A stretch of 64,000 nucleotides of DNA from Alphaproteobacteria bacterium (lineage in GTDB: Bacteria > Pseudomonadota > Alphaproteobacteria > Rhizobiales > Beijerinckiaceae). Position 1 is the stretch's first letter. Each line of letters opens with the position of its first letter. The translations under genes were made by a program, and so were the position numbers. Location: contig VGEB01000004.1 in assembly GCA_016869435.1 (NCBI GenBank), forward strand, positions 1 to 64,000, given 5' to 3'. The notes under the pieces are model-generated. The model was not told the origin of the DNA. It ran no database searches and was given only the letters and a program-made list of their open reading frames with translations. Positions 10,692 through 21,073 of this stretch are shown piece by piece.

Positions 10692-10988
10692 TCAGTCGCG
10701 TCGACGATCGGCGAGACTCGGCAAGGATTTGATCCTGGCGCCGGCCGCGCGGCGCGCAAGTGAAAGCTCATATTGGGTCTGCAATTCGAGCCAATCTTCG
10801 GGCTGGACCCCGAACCAATGTCCGAGTCTGAGCGCCGTATCGGCGGTAACGCCGCGCTGCCCGTTGATGATGGCGGTGACCCGATTGACCGGCACGTCGA
10901 TATCGCGCGCCAGATCTGACGCCGTCAGTCCGAGCTCCTCCAAATGACGCGCAAGAATTTCGCCGGGATGCGACATTCCGTTCTCCAT
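10692..10988 (-). CDS. HigA-type addiction-module antitoxin / HTH-XRE regulator
   Basis: MSHPGEILARHLEELGLTASDLARDIDVPVNRVTAIINGQRGVTADTALRLGHWFG; ATG candidates at 10988 and 10976; frame stays open upstream to 11216. Confidence 0.8.
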   Translation of the reverse strand: MENGMSHPGEILARHLEELGLTASDLARDIDVPVNRVTAIINGQRGVTADTALRLGHWFGVQPEDWLELQTQYELSLARRAAGARIKSLPSLADRRRD

Positions 10989-11191
10989 CGACGCCAGTTT
11001 TGGCTTTGTTGGACGCTTGCGAAGGCTCGCGCTTCGCGGCCGCGCTGGACGGCGCGCGTTCGCGGTCGTTTCGCCGCGAACGCCGCTTAAAAACCTTCTG
11101 GTGAGCTCGTCATGGTAGCGGCCCATGCTCAGCCCCCGCCGAATATCGTTTTCGTAAACCATATTATCCGGCCCGTAAATTGACTCCTGAG

Positions 11192-12316
11192 CTAGGCGCT
11201 TTCGCCGTCGATCCATCCTGCGCGTGTTTCAGCAACGAAGTCGGCAAGACGCCCGGCGGCGATCGCCGCCCGCAGGCCCGCCATCAGCTCCTGATAGTAG
11301 GCGACATTGGCCTGGGTCAGCAGCATCATCCCGAGGATTTCCCCCGCTTTGACGAGGTGATGCAGATAGGCGCGCGAATAGTCGCGCGCGGCGGAACAGG
11401 ACGATTCCTCATCCAGCGGCCTCGCGTCTTCGGCGTGGCGCGCGTTGCGCAGCGTCACTCTTCCGCGGCGGGTATAGGCAAGGCCGTGTCTGCCGGCGCG
11501 GGTCGGCATTACACAATCAAACATATCGATTCCTCGCGCGACGGCCTCAACGATGTCGTCCGGCGCGCCCACGCCCATAAGATAACGAGGCTTTGATTCG
11601 GGCAAATGCGGGGCGGTCGTCTCAAGCATGTCGAGCATGACATGCTGGGGTTCGCCGACGGCGAGACCGCCGACAGCAATCCCGTGGAAATCCATGCCGG
11701 CGAGCGCCTTGGCGCTTTCGACTCGGAGCCGCTTCGACTCGCCGCCCTGCACGATGCCGAACGCCGCCCTGCCCGGCCGCTCGCGAAAAGCCTTGCGCGA
11801 ACGCTCGGCCCAGCGCAGCGACAGGCGCATGGCGCGTTCAGCCTCGCTTTCCGAACATGGCAGACGCACGCATTCATCGAGCTGCATCTGAATGTCCGCG
11901 CCGAGTAAATCTTGAATCTCCATCGAGCGTTCGGGCGAGAGATGGTGTCGCGATCCGTCGATATGCGACTGAAAGGTGACGCCGCTTTCGTCGAGCTTGC
12001 GCAGCTTTGCGAGCGACATCACCTGAAAGCCGCCCGAGTCTGTCAGGATCGGATAGGGCCAGCGCATGAATTCATGCAGGCCGCCGAGCCGCGCGATCCG
12101 CTCCGCCCCGGGCCGCAGCATGAGATGATAGACATTGCCGAGGAGAATGTCGGCGCCGGCGGCGCGCACGTCGTCGGCGAACATCGCCTTCACGGTCGCC
12201 GCCGTGCCGACCGGCATGAACGCCGGCGTGCGAATGGTTCCGCGCGGCGTTAGAATTTCTCCTTGGCGCGCCAAACCGTCGGTCGTGAGAACGGAGAAAG
12301 AAAAATCCTGCGTCAC
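11192..12316 (-). CDS. tgt: tRNA-guanine transglycosylase
   Basis: [69 protein letters not shown]. Confidence 0.95.
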   Translation of the reverse strand: MTQDFSFSVLTTDGLARQGEILTPRGTIRTPAFMPVGTAATVKAMFADDVRAAGADILLGNVYHLMLRPGAERIARLGGLHEFMRWPYPILTDSGGFQVMSLAKLRKLDESGVTFQSHIDGSRHHLSPERSMEIQDLLGADIQMQLDECVRLPCSESEAERAMRLSLRWAERSRKAFRERPGRAAFGIVQGGESKRLRVESAKALAGMDFHGIAVGGLAVGEPQHVMLDMLETTAPHLPESKPRYLMGVGAPDDIVEAVARGIDMFDCVMPTRAGRHGLAYTRRGRVTLRNARHAEDARPLDEESSCSAARDYSRAYLHHLVKAGEILGMMLLTQANVAYYQELMAGLRAAIAAGRLADFVAETRAGWIDGESA

Positions 12317-12645
12317 TTATCGTCCTTTGCGCCGAGCGCGGCGATTTTTACGATACGATAGACGCCGCTGTCGCGCTCATTGAACCATACCGCGAATTCT
12401 GACCCGACTCTTATCGTCGCCTCGCGCAGTTCGGTTCGCCAGCTCTCACCGCGCCCGAAGTCGATCCGCCCGTCGCGGCGCAGGACGAATGGCCGGGCGC
12501 CGTCTCCGTCGAGCCCGAATGCGCCAAAAAGCTCCCATGTCGAAACAATGCGCGTCTCTTCGATCCGCGCGTCGATCGTCATCGGCGCTTCTCTTGGATC
12601 GTCGCGCCAGAGCGCCAGAATGCGCATGTCACGCGCGCCGCTCAT
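12313..12645 (-). CDS. Conserved small ORF between queA and tgt, function unknown
   Basis: ORF with 4-nt overlaps with queA and tgt on the same strand. Confidence 0.6.
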   Translation of the reverse strand: MSGARDMRILALWRDDPREAPMTIDARIEETRIVSTWELFGAFGLDGDGARPFVLRRDGRIDFGRGESWRTELREATIRVGSEFAVWFNERDSGVYRIVKIAALGAKDDK

Positions 12646-13703
12646 AATTCGCAGCGCTCCAGCAGACAGGCGTCGCCATAGGAATAGAACCGATAGCCGT
12701 TCGCGATCGCGCGCGCATAGGCGTCCTTCATGCGCGCAAGGCCGGCGAATGCGGCCGCCAGCATGAACAGCGTCGAACGCGGAAGATGGAAATTGGTGAG
12801 CAGCATGTCGACGGCGCGGAAGCGATATCCCGGCGTGATGAAAATGCCGGTGCGGCGCGCATAAGGCAAAATCCGGCCGGCGTCGTCCGCCGCGCTTTCC
12901 AATACCCGCAACGCCGTCGTGCCGACGGCGACGATACGGCCGCCCTTCTGCCGCACATCATTGAGCGCCTGCGCTGTTTGCGCGTCGACCCGCGCGAACT
13001 CCTCATGCATCCTGTGCAAGTCAGTGTCTTCCGCCTTTAAGGGAAGAAAGGTTCCTGCGCCGACATGCAGCGTCACCCGATGCAGGCTGACGCTGCGCGC
13101 TTCAATCGCCGCTAGAAGTTCCGGCGTGAAGTGCAGGCCGGCGGTGGGCGCCGCGACAGCGCCGGCTTCGCGCGCGAAGATCGTCTGATAGTCCGTCTCG
13201 TCGCGAACGTCGGCCGCGCGCCTGCCGGCGATATAGGGCGGCAAAGGCATAACTCCCGCCTGCTCTATGGCGATGTCCAGCGCCGGTCCGTGAAGGTCGA
13301 AGGCAAGCGAGATCTCGCCCTCGTCGCCCTTCGCTTCGACCCTGGCCTCGAGCTCGGCGCCGTGGCCAAGAAACCGAATGCGATCTCCGATCGTCAGCTT
13401 TTTCGCCGGCCGCATCAGCGCCCGCCAGCGCGAAGCGTCGAGCCGTTCGATCAGCGTCGCCTCGACATTGGCGCTCAATTCGCCTCGCAGGCGCCGACCG
13501 GAAAGACGCGCGTGAATAACGCGAGAATCATTGACGACGAGCGCGTCTCCCGGACGCAGATAGTTCGGCAGATCGCGGACGATCCTGTCCTCGAACGCCC
13601 CGCTGCAGGGGATGACGAGCATGCGCGCGCTGTCGCGGGGATCGGCCGGCCGAAGAGCAATACGCTCTGCCGGAAGCTCGAAATCGAAGAGATCGACGCG
13701 CAT
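12642..13703 (-). CDS. queA: S-adenosylmethionine:tRNA ribosyltransferase-isomerase
   Basis: [72 protein letters not shown]. Confidence 0.95.
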   Translation of the reverse strand: MRVDLFDFELPAERIALRPADPRDSARMLVIPCSGAFEDRIVRDLPNYLRPGDALVVNDSRVIHARLSGRRLRGELSANVEATLIERLDASRWRALMRPAKKLTIGDRIRFLGHGAELEARVEAKGDEGEISLAFDLHGPALDIAIEQAGVMPLPPYIAGRRAADVRDETDYQTIFAREAGAVAAPTAGLHFTPELLAAIEARSVSLHRVTLHVGAGTFLPLKAEDTDLHRMHEEFARVDAQTAQALNDVRQKGGRIVAVGTTALRVLESAADDAGRILPYARRTGIFITPGYRFRAVDMLLTNFHLPRSTLFMLAAAFAGLARMKDAYARAIANGYRFYSYGDACLLERCEL

Positions 13704-13768
13704 GTCAGCTCATATGAAGATGGCCGGGACAGGCCCGGCCATGTCATGCGTCCGCTGCAGCGAAGACG

Positions 13769-14224
13769 CTAACCAATCGTCGCCTTGACGATCTTGTCAG
13801 GATCCTTCACCGGCTCGCCGCGCTTGATCTTGTCGACATTCTCCATGCCGGAGACCACCTCGCCCCAGACCGTATATTTATTGTCGAGGAAGCGCGCGTC
13901 GTCGAAGCAGATGAAGAATTGCGAATTGGCGCTGTCGGGGCTTTGCGCACGCGCCATCGAGCAGGTCCCGCGCACATGCGGCGCGCTGTTGAACTCGGCC
14001 TTGAGGTCCGGATATTTCGAGCCGCCTGTTCCGGTGCCGCGCGGGCATCCCGTCTGGGCCATGAAGCCGTCGATCACGCGGTGAAAGACGATGCCGTCAT
14101 AGAATCCTTCCGACACGAGCTTCTTGATATGCGAAACATGATTGGGCGCGAGATCCGGACGGAATTTGATGACGACCGGCCCTTTCGTCGTCTCAAGCGT
14201 CAGGGTGTCGGCGGCTTCGGTCAT
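13769..14224 (-). CDS. Peptidyl-prolyl cis-trans isomerase (cyclophilin), cytoplasmic
   Basis: FYDGIVFHRVIDGFMAQTGCPRGTGTGGSKYPDLKAEF, GTCSMARAQSPDSANSQFFICF. Confidence 0.9.
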   Translation of the reverse strand: MTEAADTLTLETTKGPVVIKFRPDLAPNHVSHIKKLVSEGFYDGIVFHRVIDGFMAQTGCPRGTGTGGSKYPDLKAEFNSAPHVRGTCSMARAQSPDSANSQFFICFDDARFLDNKYTVWGEVVSGMENVDKIKRGEPVKDPDKIVKATIG

Positions 14225-14268
14225 TGGCGCTTCCTTTGAATTTCTTTGGGGCGTTATAGCTCTTGAAT

Positions 14269-14820
14269 TCAGCTCTCGTCGCCGGCGACGCGCATCTTGA
14301 CGATCTTGTCGGGGCTGTCGACCATGCCGTTATTGGAGCTCGAGCCCTTCTTGATCTTGTCGACGACATCCATGCCCGACACCACTTCGCCGAATACCGT
14401 ATATTTTCCGTTGAGCTGCGGCGCGTCCGCATAGCAGATGAAAAACTGCGAATTGCCGGAATTGACGTCGCCGCCTTCGCGCGCCATTCCAACCGTGCCG
14501 CGCTTAAACGGCGTATCCGTAAACTCCGCCTTCAGATCCATGTAGCGCGAACCTTGCATTCCCGTGCCGGTGGGATCGCCGGCCTGAGCCATGAAACCGT
14601 CGATGACGCGGTGAAAAACGATGCCGTCGTAGAAATGCTCCTTGGCGAGCTTCTCGATCCGCTCGACATGCTTGGGCGCGAGATCGGGCCGCAGTTTGAT
14701 GGTGACGCGACCGTCCTTGGTGTCGAGATAGATGATGTGATCATCGGCGGCCCTGACCGGCGCGGCGGTGAGCGCGGCGGCCGCCGCGGCGGCTAGAAGC
14801 AAACGGCGCGTGAGTTTCAT
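14269..14820 (-). CDS. Peptidyl-prolyl cis-trans isomerase (cyclophilin), exported
   Basis: Signal peptide then FYDGIVFHRVIDGFMAQAGDPTGTGMQGSRY, GNSQFFICYADAPQLNGKYTVFGEVV. Confidence 0.9.
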   Translation of the reverse strand: MKLTRRLLLAAAAAAALTAAPVRAADDHIIYLDTKDGRVTIKLRPDLAPKHVERIEKLAKEHFYDGIVFHRVIDGFMAQAGDPTGTGMQGSRYMDLKAEFTDTPFKRGTVGMAREGGDVNSGNSQFFICYADAPQLNGKYTVFGEVVSGMDVVDKIKKGSSSNNGMVDSPDKIVKMRVAGDES

Positions 14821-14829
14821 GAAGCCTCC

Positions 14830-15354
14830 CTATGTCTTTGCGCGCCTTTTGACGGCGCGTTCAAGCGCTGCGACGGAGGCGGCCGGCGCAAAGGCCGACA
14901 CGTCGCCGCCAAGCGCCGCGATCTGGCGCACGAAGGTTCCGCTGACGTGGCGTAGCCCTGGCGAAGCCGGCAGGAAAATTGTGCGAATGTCGGGGGCGAG
15001 CGCCCCGTTCATCCCCGCCATCTGCATCTCATAGTCGAAATCGACGCTGTCGCGCAAACCGCGCAGGATGGCGCATGCGCCATGCCGGCGCGCCGCCTCG
15101 ACCACAAGCCCGTCAAATCCCGCGACCTCGAAGGCGCAGGACGAACCAAAGGCGACGCAGGCGTCGCGAATGACCGACGCGCGCTCATCGAAGGAAAGCC
15201 ACGGCTCCTTGTCATGGTGCACGCCGATCGCGACGACAATTTTGTCGAACAACGCCCCGCCTTGCGCCATCACGTCGAGATGGCCAAAGGTCAGCGGGTC
15301 GAACGTGCCGGCGTAAAGCGCGGTCCGCGCGGTCGCGGCAGAGGCGGCGGTCAT
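14830..15354 (-). CDS. coaD: Pantetheine-phosphate adenylyltransferase
   Basis: TALYAGTFDPLTFGHLDVMAQG, ILRGLRDSVDFDYEMQMAGMN, HVSGTFVRQIAALGGDVSAF; start chosen at 15354 although the ORF runs further upstream. Confidence 0.9.
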   Translation of the reverse strand: MTAASAATARTALYAGTFDPLTFGHLDVMAQGGALFDKIVVAIGVHHDKEPWLSFDERASVIRDACVAFGSSCAFEVAGFDGLVVEAARRHGACAILRGLRDSVDFDYEMQMAGMNGALAPDIRTIFLPASPGLRHVSGTFVRQIAALGGDVSAFAPAASVAALERAVKRRAKT

Positions 15355-15564
15355 CGCAGCGGTATAGGGGATTTTATCGGATTTCGCGAGGCGACGGCGC
15401 GCCGGCCGGCGGTTCACAACCTCTCGGCCGGCCTCCGCGCCGGCGCCTTTTGCCTGGAGCGCTGCATTTCTTCGGCGCCCGCACTCCCTGGCTGGAAACG
15501 GAGCGCTACAATAGTTAGGCGCATCCGGCGCAGAGCGCCGGACGTCGAAGAAGGAGACGCCAGG

Positions 15565-15924
15565 ATGGGACTTTTGGATTTTCTGACCGGCAAGGGTAAA
15601 CAGGCGCCTGCTCCGGGCGCGCCCAAACAATCTGCTGAGGCGGCCCCTAAGGCCGAAGAGAAGCCCGCGACTCAAGGCCCAGCGGCGGCTGAGACCTTCT
15701 ATGTCGTGAAGGAAGGCGACACGCTTTGGAAAATCGCCGAAGCGCATTACGGCGCCGGCAAGGGCGCCAAATATATGGAAATTTTCGAGGCCAACCGGCC
15801 GCTGCTGACAGATCCTGATAAGATCCGACCGGGCCAGCGCCTCCGCATCCCTGGGGCCTCGGGCGCCGCATCAGCGGCGGGAGAGTGGAAGCCCCCGAGC
15901 GAAATCGCCGGCAAGCAGGCCTAG
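15565..15924 (+). CDS. LysM domain protein
   Basis: ATG at 15565; FYVVKEGDTLWKIAEAHYGAGKGAKYMEIFEANRPLLTDPDKIRPGQRLRIP. Confidence 0.8.
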   Translation: MGLLDFLTGKGKQAPAPGAPKQSAEAAPKAEEKPATQGPAAAETFYVVKEGDTLWKIAEAHYGAGKGAKYMEIFEANRPLLTDPDKIRPGQRLRIPGASGAASAAGEWKPPSEIAGKQA

Positions 15925-15987
15925 TCGACGGCTTCGCCTTCAGGGCGAGCGAAATCGGGCCGAGCGTGATCACGCGAGGTCCTTCGA

Positions 15988-16584
15988 TCAAGCCTTCGTG
16001 GCTTCGAAGGCGGGGACGGCGCGCGCAAATTTTTCCAACCACGCGCCGAGGCGCGGATGTTTCTCCCGCCACGCGCCGGCGAAACGCAAATCAAGATAGC
16101 CAAGCGCGCAGGCGACAGCGATATGGCCGATGTCGACTTGGCCCGCTGGCGGCGCCGCGTCGAGCGAGTCGAGCGCGCGGTCGATCTTTCCCTGCTGATG
16201 CGCGATCGCTTCATCGTACCGTAAGCGTTCGGGCCGGCTGAAATTCTCATAACGGATGAGCAACGCGGCGTCGTTCACGCCGTCGCCGAGAGCCTGCAGC
16301 CGCAGCGCCGTAAAGCGGGCTGACGGATCAACGGAAATAAGCCGCCCGCCGCCGGCGAGATGGTCCAGATATTCGGCGATGACCCGGCTGTCATAGAGCG
16401 CAGAGCCGTCTTCCAGAATCAGAGTCGGGATTTTGCCGAGAGGATTTTGACGACGCAGACTGTCGGTCGGATCGGCCGCATCGGCGGCGACGATGTCGAG
16501 CCGGCTCGACAGACCGAGCAGGCCGGCTGCAATTCTAATCTTGCGGGCGTAAGGCGACGCGGGAGAATAGCGCAGGGTGAGCAT
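15988..16584 (-). CDS. Glutathione S-transferase family protein
   Basis: MLTLRYSPASPYARKIRIAAGLLG, NPLGKIPTLILEDGSALYDSRVIAEYLD. Confidence 0.85.
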   Translation of the reverse strand: MLTLRYSPASPYARKIRIAAGLLGLSSRLDIVAADAADPTDSLRRQNPLGKIPTLILEDGSALYDSRVIAEYLDHLAGGGRLISVDPSARFTALRLQALGDGVNDAALLIRYENFSRPERLRYDEAIAHQQGKIDRALDSLDAAPPAGQVDIGHIAVACALGYLDLRFAGAWREKHPRLGAWLEKFARAVPAFEATKA

Positions 16585-16655
16585 CGGTCGTTCCTACCAT
16601 TCGCCTGATGAACCAACAACGCCCGCCCCAGGTTCGGCTCCAACCGGCATAAGCT

Positions 16656-17501
16656 CTACTCGCCGACGAGCCACGCAATCTCAGAGCCGGCGCCCGCGCC
16701 CTGCGCCATTCGTCCAGCGAGAAACGTAAGGAGCGTTCGAGCTTCTTCTTCGAACGTAAATGGGGGATTGACGACGACCATCCCGCACCGTCGCAGCCCT
16801 TCCGCCGTTCCTCCGACGTTCAAAGACAGCCGCAAGATGCGCCGTATGCCGGCGCCCTTCAGCCGATCGTAGAATCGGCGAACCTCATGATCGCTTTTTG
16901 TGGGATGCCACAGCGCGTAAATGCCGGAATTCCATTTGGCGTGGGCCTTCGCGAAGGCGTCAAAGACGGCTTCGAACTCGTCTTCGCGCTCGAACGGCGG
17001 ATCGATCAGAACGAGCCCGCGCCGCTCCTTGGGCGGCGCATAGGCGCCGAGCCCCATATAGCCGTCGATATGAATCGACTTGATCCGCGCGTCACGCGCG
17101 AACCGCCGGCGAAGAGCGGCGAAAGCGTCAGGTCGCAACTCGCAGAAAATCGCGCGATCCTGCGGACGCATCAATTTTTGCGCGATCGCCGGCGAACCCG
17201 GATAGAACGCCGGCCTTCCGTCCTGATCGAGCGGCCCGAGACAATCGAGATAAGGCGCGAGCAGTTCGCGAACCTCCGCGTCCGCGTCGGAGAGATCCGC
17301 GAGACGGCCGACGCCGCCGCGCCATTCGCCGGTGCGCTGCGCTTCATCCGCGGAAAGGTCATAGGCGCCCTCTCCCGCATGCGTGTCGATCACGCGAAAC
17401 GGCGTTTCTTTGCGCGTCAGATAAATCAGAAGGCGCACGACCAGCGAATGTTTGAAGACGTCGGCGAAATTGCCGGCGTGAAACCCGTGGCGATAGTTCA
17501 T
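16656..17501 (-). CDS. rlmJ: 23S rRNA (adenine(2030)-N6)-methyltransferase
   Basis: MNYRHGFHAGNFADVFKHSLVVRLL, IDTHAGEGAYDL, GLVLIDPPFE, GMVVVNPPF. Confidence 0.9.
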   Translation of the reverse strand: MNYRHGFHAGNFADVFKHSLVVRLLIYLTRKETPFRVIDTHAGEGAYDLSADEAQRTGEWRGGVGRLADLSDADAEVRELLAPYLDCLGPLDQDGRPAFYPGSPAIAQKLMRPQDRAIFCELRPDAFAALRRRFARDARIKSIHIDGYMGLGAYAPPKERRGLVLIDPPFEREDEFEAVFDAFAKAHAKWNSGIYALWHPTKSDHEVRRFYDRLKGAGIRRILRLSLNVGGTAEGLRRCGMVVVNPPFTFEEEARTLLTFLAGRMAQGAGAGSEIAWLVGE

Positions 17502-17506
17502 GTGCG

Positions 17507-18223
17507 TTATAGCGGCGCTGGCGCGCTGATTTCACGAATGTGGCAACCGCGCTGCGCGACGTCGGGACAGGCGCGAAACTCGCGCAGATCCTTGGAGAGG
17601 CAGATGCGCACCCCATCCATCACGCCTCGACGGCATGACACGGCCATCATGCCCGGCCGCAGCCTCGGATTGGCGTCGTAGAACGCGCGCTCTACGTCGA
17701 TCGGCGTCACGGTCTGGTCGCTGGCGGGTTTGACGAAAAGCGATGGTATCGTCACAGCGGCGTGCGCGCGCGCTACGTCGGCGAAATAGTCGCTTGGGCT
17801 TTTGCCTGTGCAGGCGCCGTGTTTTCGCCACTCATGGCGCGCGAGGCCTTCGTCGGGAAACAGTCCTGCCGCCTTTTCCAGCGCCACGCGCGACGGAGAG
17901 CGCGCGCCCGGACATTCGCTGGGCGCGACGCCCCGCTCAAAATGCGGCCAGAGTCCATGGACGACGAAACCGAGCCCCTTCCCCGGTTCGCACTGGTCGC
18001 GCGCGCCCGCGACGCCTTCGCAGAAGCACGGCGACCAGCTCAACGCCAGAACGTAAAAGTCGAAGTCGCGCGCGGCCCCGGCGCTCGTCCGCGACGCGCC
18101 TTCTTTCCCGCAATCCTCCGACGCGCAGCCAGCTTCCTTGGCGACGGCGCCGGAAAGCCCGGCGAAGAGAGCCGCTCCCACAACAAACGCCCATATCCAG
18201 CAGCCAACAAAAACTCTTCTCAT
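17507..18223 (-). CDS. Ribonuclease T2 family protein, exported
   Basis: FYVLALSWSPCFCEG, FVVHGLWPHFE (CAS I), HEWRKHGACTG (CAS II). Confidence 0.85.
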   Translation of the reverse strand: MRRVFVGCWIWAFVVGAALFAGLSGAVAKEAGCASEDCGKEGASRTSAGAARDFDFYVLALSWSPCFCEGVAGARDQCEPGKGLGFVVHGLWPHFERGVAPSECPGARSPSRVALEKAAGLFPDEGLARHEWRKHGACTGKSPSDYFADVARAHAAVTIPSLFVKPASDQTVTPIDVERAFYDANPRLRPGMMAVSCRRGVMDGVRICLSKDLREFRACPDVAQRGCHIREISAPAPL

Positions 18224-18250
18224 ATCAAGCGGCTCAGCAAATAAGGACGC

Positions 18251-18727
18251 CTACGGCCCCGCGGCTCGGCAATTGGGGCTGAAGGCGTGATTGCGATCCA
18301 AACCGACGACGCACCAGGTGACGCCAGGTCCGGCGCCGATAAAGCCCAGGCCTTCTCCAATATTATAGACGACCTCTCTCCCGACGCCGTCGTTGAACAA
18401 CGCGCGTCCCCGACAATAGCGACGCGGGATATAACTCAGTCCGTTGTTGCGGACGCCCCTTTCAGCGACGCCTTCAAATTCGACGATGGCCAGCGGCGAA
18501 TTCCAATACCACGCCTCCCTGGCGGCGAAATCCGAGACAATTCGGGCGAGAATGATCGGATCGGCGCAGTAGGGCGTGAGCCCCGAATAGGGCAGAATTC
18601 TATATTCCGCCGGCGGATTTTCTTCGCGTGCAGGTTGGGCGGCCGCCGACGCAGCGCCGAGCGCGAGAAGCGCGGCCGCCGCGGCGCACGCCCAGACTTC
18701 GCCAATTCCGGAACTGGTGCGTCGCAT
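18251..18727 (-). CDS. Exported hypothetical protein
   Basis: Signal peptide, Cys/Tyr-containing mature region; no domain recognised. Confidence 0.6.
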   Translation of the reverse strand: MRRTSSGIGEVWACAAAAALLALGAASAAAQPAREENPPAEYRILPYSGLTPYCADPIILARIVSDFAAREAWYWNSPLAIVEFEGVAERGVRNNGLSYIPRRYCRGRALFNDGVGREVVYNIGEGLGFIGAGPGVTWCVVGLDRNHAFSPNCRAAGP

Positions 18728-18882
18728 CTCGCTCTCCTCATCCCGCCAATGATCGACGATTGACGCCGAAATCCCGGCGCGTCAAGGCGGCGAGCCGCAC
18801 TGTCAAGACGATAAACCGAGCAATTAACCGAAGTATCCCGACAAGGATGTCAAGGCGCTCAATACGCGCTATAATGGCTCCC

Positions 18883-20190
18883 ATGTCTATGAGTGTGCAG
18901 ACCTTGCGCCGCGTTATCGCGCTCTTGCTTGGCGCATTGTTGGCGAGCGCAGCGCCCGACCCGTCCTTTGCGCAGGATCCCTTTACCGAGTTCTTCGGCG
19001 GGCTTTTCGGCGGCCCGCAGCACGGATATGGGCATCGCGGCGAGCCGCGGGTGCGGCGGATCATGCCGCACCGGGAAAATCGCGGACCGACCTATTGGCA
19101 CGGCCAGACTGACAACCCGCGCCGCGCCGCCAAACGCACGGACGGCGGGGCGACGGACCAGGCTCAGAGCACGGTGGCCACGCAGCCGACCTTTTTCGTC
19201 GCGACCGTCGGCGACACGCTGGGCGTGCTCCTCGCCGACGGCCTGAAAGAAGGATTCTCGGATCGTCCCGACGTGGCGATCCTGCGCAAGGGCAGAGAGA
19301 GCAGCGGCCTTGTGCGTGACGACTTCTACGATTGGCCGAAGGCGGCGAAGGAGATCGCCGCCGACGCGCAAAAGATCAATGTCGCCGTGATCATGCTCGG
19401 CAGCAACGATCGTCAGGCGATTCAGCAGGGTCAGGAGTCCTACGAGCCGCTGTCGCCGCGCTGGCGTGAAATCTATGCGGCGCGCGTCGACGCGGTGATC
19501 GCGGCCTTCAAGGAAAAGAACATCCCGGTCATTTGGGTCGGCCTTCCGGTCATGAAGAACGAACGGCTATCGGCCGACATGGCGCAGCTCAACGACATTT
19601 TCAAAGCCCGCGCGGCCCATGCCGACATACCTTACGTCGATCTCTGGGATGCGATGACCGACGAACATGGCCAGTACAGCGCGTTCGGGCCAGACATCAA
19701 CGGTCAGATCGTCAAGTTGCGTTCGGCCGACGGCGTGCATTTCACTGAGGCCGGCGCGCGAAGCGTCGCGCATTTCGTCGAAGGCGAAATCAAGAAGTAT
19801 TACGACGCCTATCGGCAACAGGCCCCGGTCGCCGGCGCTCCGGCCGCGCCCGCATCCGAGGCGTCGAAGGACGCGGCGGCGCCCCAGCAGCCGATTGCGG
19901 CGACGCCGGCGAACGGTCAGCCGATCACATTCCGCTCCCCCGTGGGCGGCCCCTCGGCGGCTCCGACCTTGCCCGATCGCCCCGCGGTCGGCCCGACTCA
20001 ACAGTTGACCGGCGCTGGGACGGCGAACGAGCTCGCCAGAAAAACTCCCGCCGGCAAGGCCGCTGACGCGCCAGCGCAGGCGCTCGTTCGACATGTCTTC
20101 ATCGAGGGCGGCGACCAAAGTCCGCGCGACAATCGCGCCGACGACTTTAGCTGGCGTCCGGCGCCGAACGCCGCGTCTCAGCCGCAATAG
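18883..20190 (+). CDS. SGNH/GDSL-hydrolase-like exported protein (DUF459-like)
   Basis: Signal peptide; VAVIMLGSNDRQAI, VIWVGLPVMKNERLSADMAQLNDIF, DGVHFTEAGARSVAHFVEGEI; Pro/Ala-rich tail. Confidence 0.75.
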   Translation: MSMSVQTLRRVIALLLGALLASAAPDPSFAQDPFTEFFGGLFGGPQHGYGHRGEPRVRRIMPHRENRGPTYWHGQTDNPRRAAKRTDGGATDQAQSTVATQPTFFVATVGDTLGVLLADGLKEGFSDRPDVAILRKGRESSGLVRDDFYDWPKAAKEIAADAQKINVAVIMLGSNDRQAIQQGQESYEPLSPRWREIYAARVDAVIAAFKEKNIPVIWVGLPVMKNERLSADMAQLNDIFKARAAHADIPYVDLWDAMTDEHGQYSAFGPDINGQIVKLRSADGVHFTEAGARSVAHFVEGEIKKYYDAYRQQAPVAGAPAAPASEASKDAAAPQQPIAATPANGQPITFRSPVGGPSAAPTLPDRPAVGPTQQLTGAGTANELARKTPAGKAADAPAQALVRHVFIEGGDQSPRDNRADDFSWRPAPNAASQPQ

Positions 20191-20272
20191 CGAATTGTGC
20201 GCTGGCGCACGGAACGCTTTTCGGTGGTTTTGCATTGTCTCTGCACGACAGGGAAATTGTGGAGCCCCCGTT

Positions 20273-21052
20273 ATGTCCCAACACGAGTTCGCTGCCCGCC
20301 GCTTTTTGAAGGTCGCCGCCGTCGCCGCCCTTGCGGGACTTTCATCGACCGTCGCCAACGCTCAGGAACGCTCCTTCATGGGACTGTTCGATCTGGCGCC
20401 TAGCGTGCAGGAGACGCCTGCCGCCTATGACGCGCGCGAGCGGCAGGCTTATGATGGCGGCCAAGAGCAGCAAAACTATTATGGCGCTCAAGACCCGCGC
20501 TCCTATTACGCGTCTCAGGACCCGCAGGCCTATTACGGCTCCCAGGACCAGCAAGCTTATTACGGCGAGCAGGAAGACGCGCGTCTCGCGCGCGAATATC
20601 CCACCACAACGCGCGAAATCGTGCAGGACCCGACCAACGAGCGTCCTGGCACGATCACCGTCGACACCAAGAATCGCTATCTCTATATGTCGCTGGCGAA
20701 CGGACAGGCCGTGCGCTACGGCGTCGGCGTCGGCCGCGAGGGCTTCACCTGGAAAGGCAGGACGCATATCGGCCGCAAGGAAGCCTGGCCGAACTGGACG
20801 CCTCCAGCGGCGATGTTGAAGCGCCGGCCCGATCTGCCGCGCCACATGGCCGGCGGCGAGGACAATCCGCTCGGCGCGCGCGCCATGTATCTTTACTCGG
20901 GCGATCGCGACACCATGTTCCGTATCCACGGCTCGAACGAGCCCTGGACGATCGGCCAAGCGGTTTCCTCGGGTTGCATCCGCATGCTGAATGCTGACGT
21001 GACCGACCTGTTCAGCCGCGTGAAAGTGGGCACGACGGTGGTCGTGCTGTAG
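20273..21052 (+). CDS. L,D-transpeptidase (YkuD) with Tyr/Gln-rich tandem repeat
   Basis: GTITVDTKNRYLYMSLANGQAVRYGVGVG ... FRIHGSNEPWTIGQAVSSGCIRMLNADVTDLFSRV. Confidence 0.9.
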   Translation: MSQHEFAARRFLKVAAVAALAGLSSTVANAQERSFMGLFDLAPSVQETPAAYDARERQAYDGGQEQQNYYGAQDPRSYYASQDPQAYYGSQDQQAYYGEQEDARLAREYPTTTREIVQDPTNERPGTITVDTKNRYLYMSLANGQAVRYGVGVGREGFTWKGRTHIGRKEAWPNWTPPAAMLKRRPDLPRHMAGGEDNPLGARAMYLYSGDRDTMFRIHGSNEPWTIGQAVSSGCIRMLNADVTDLFSRVKVGTTVVVL

Positions 21053-21073
21053 GCGAGCCAAACCTCAAAATTA

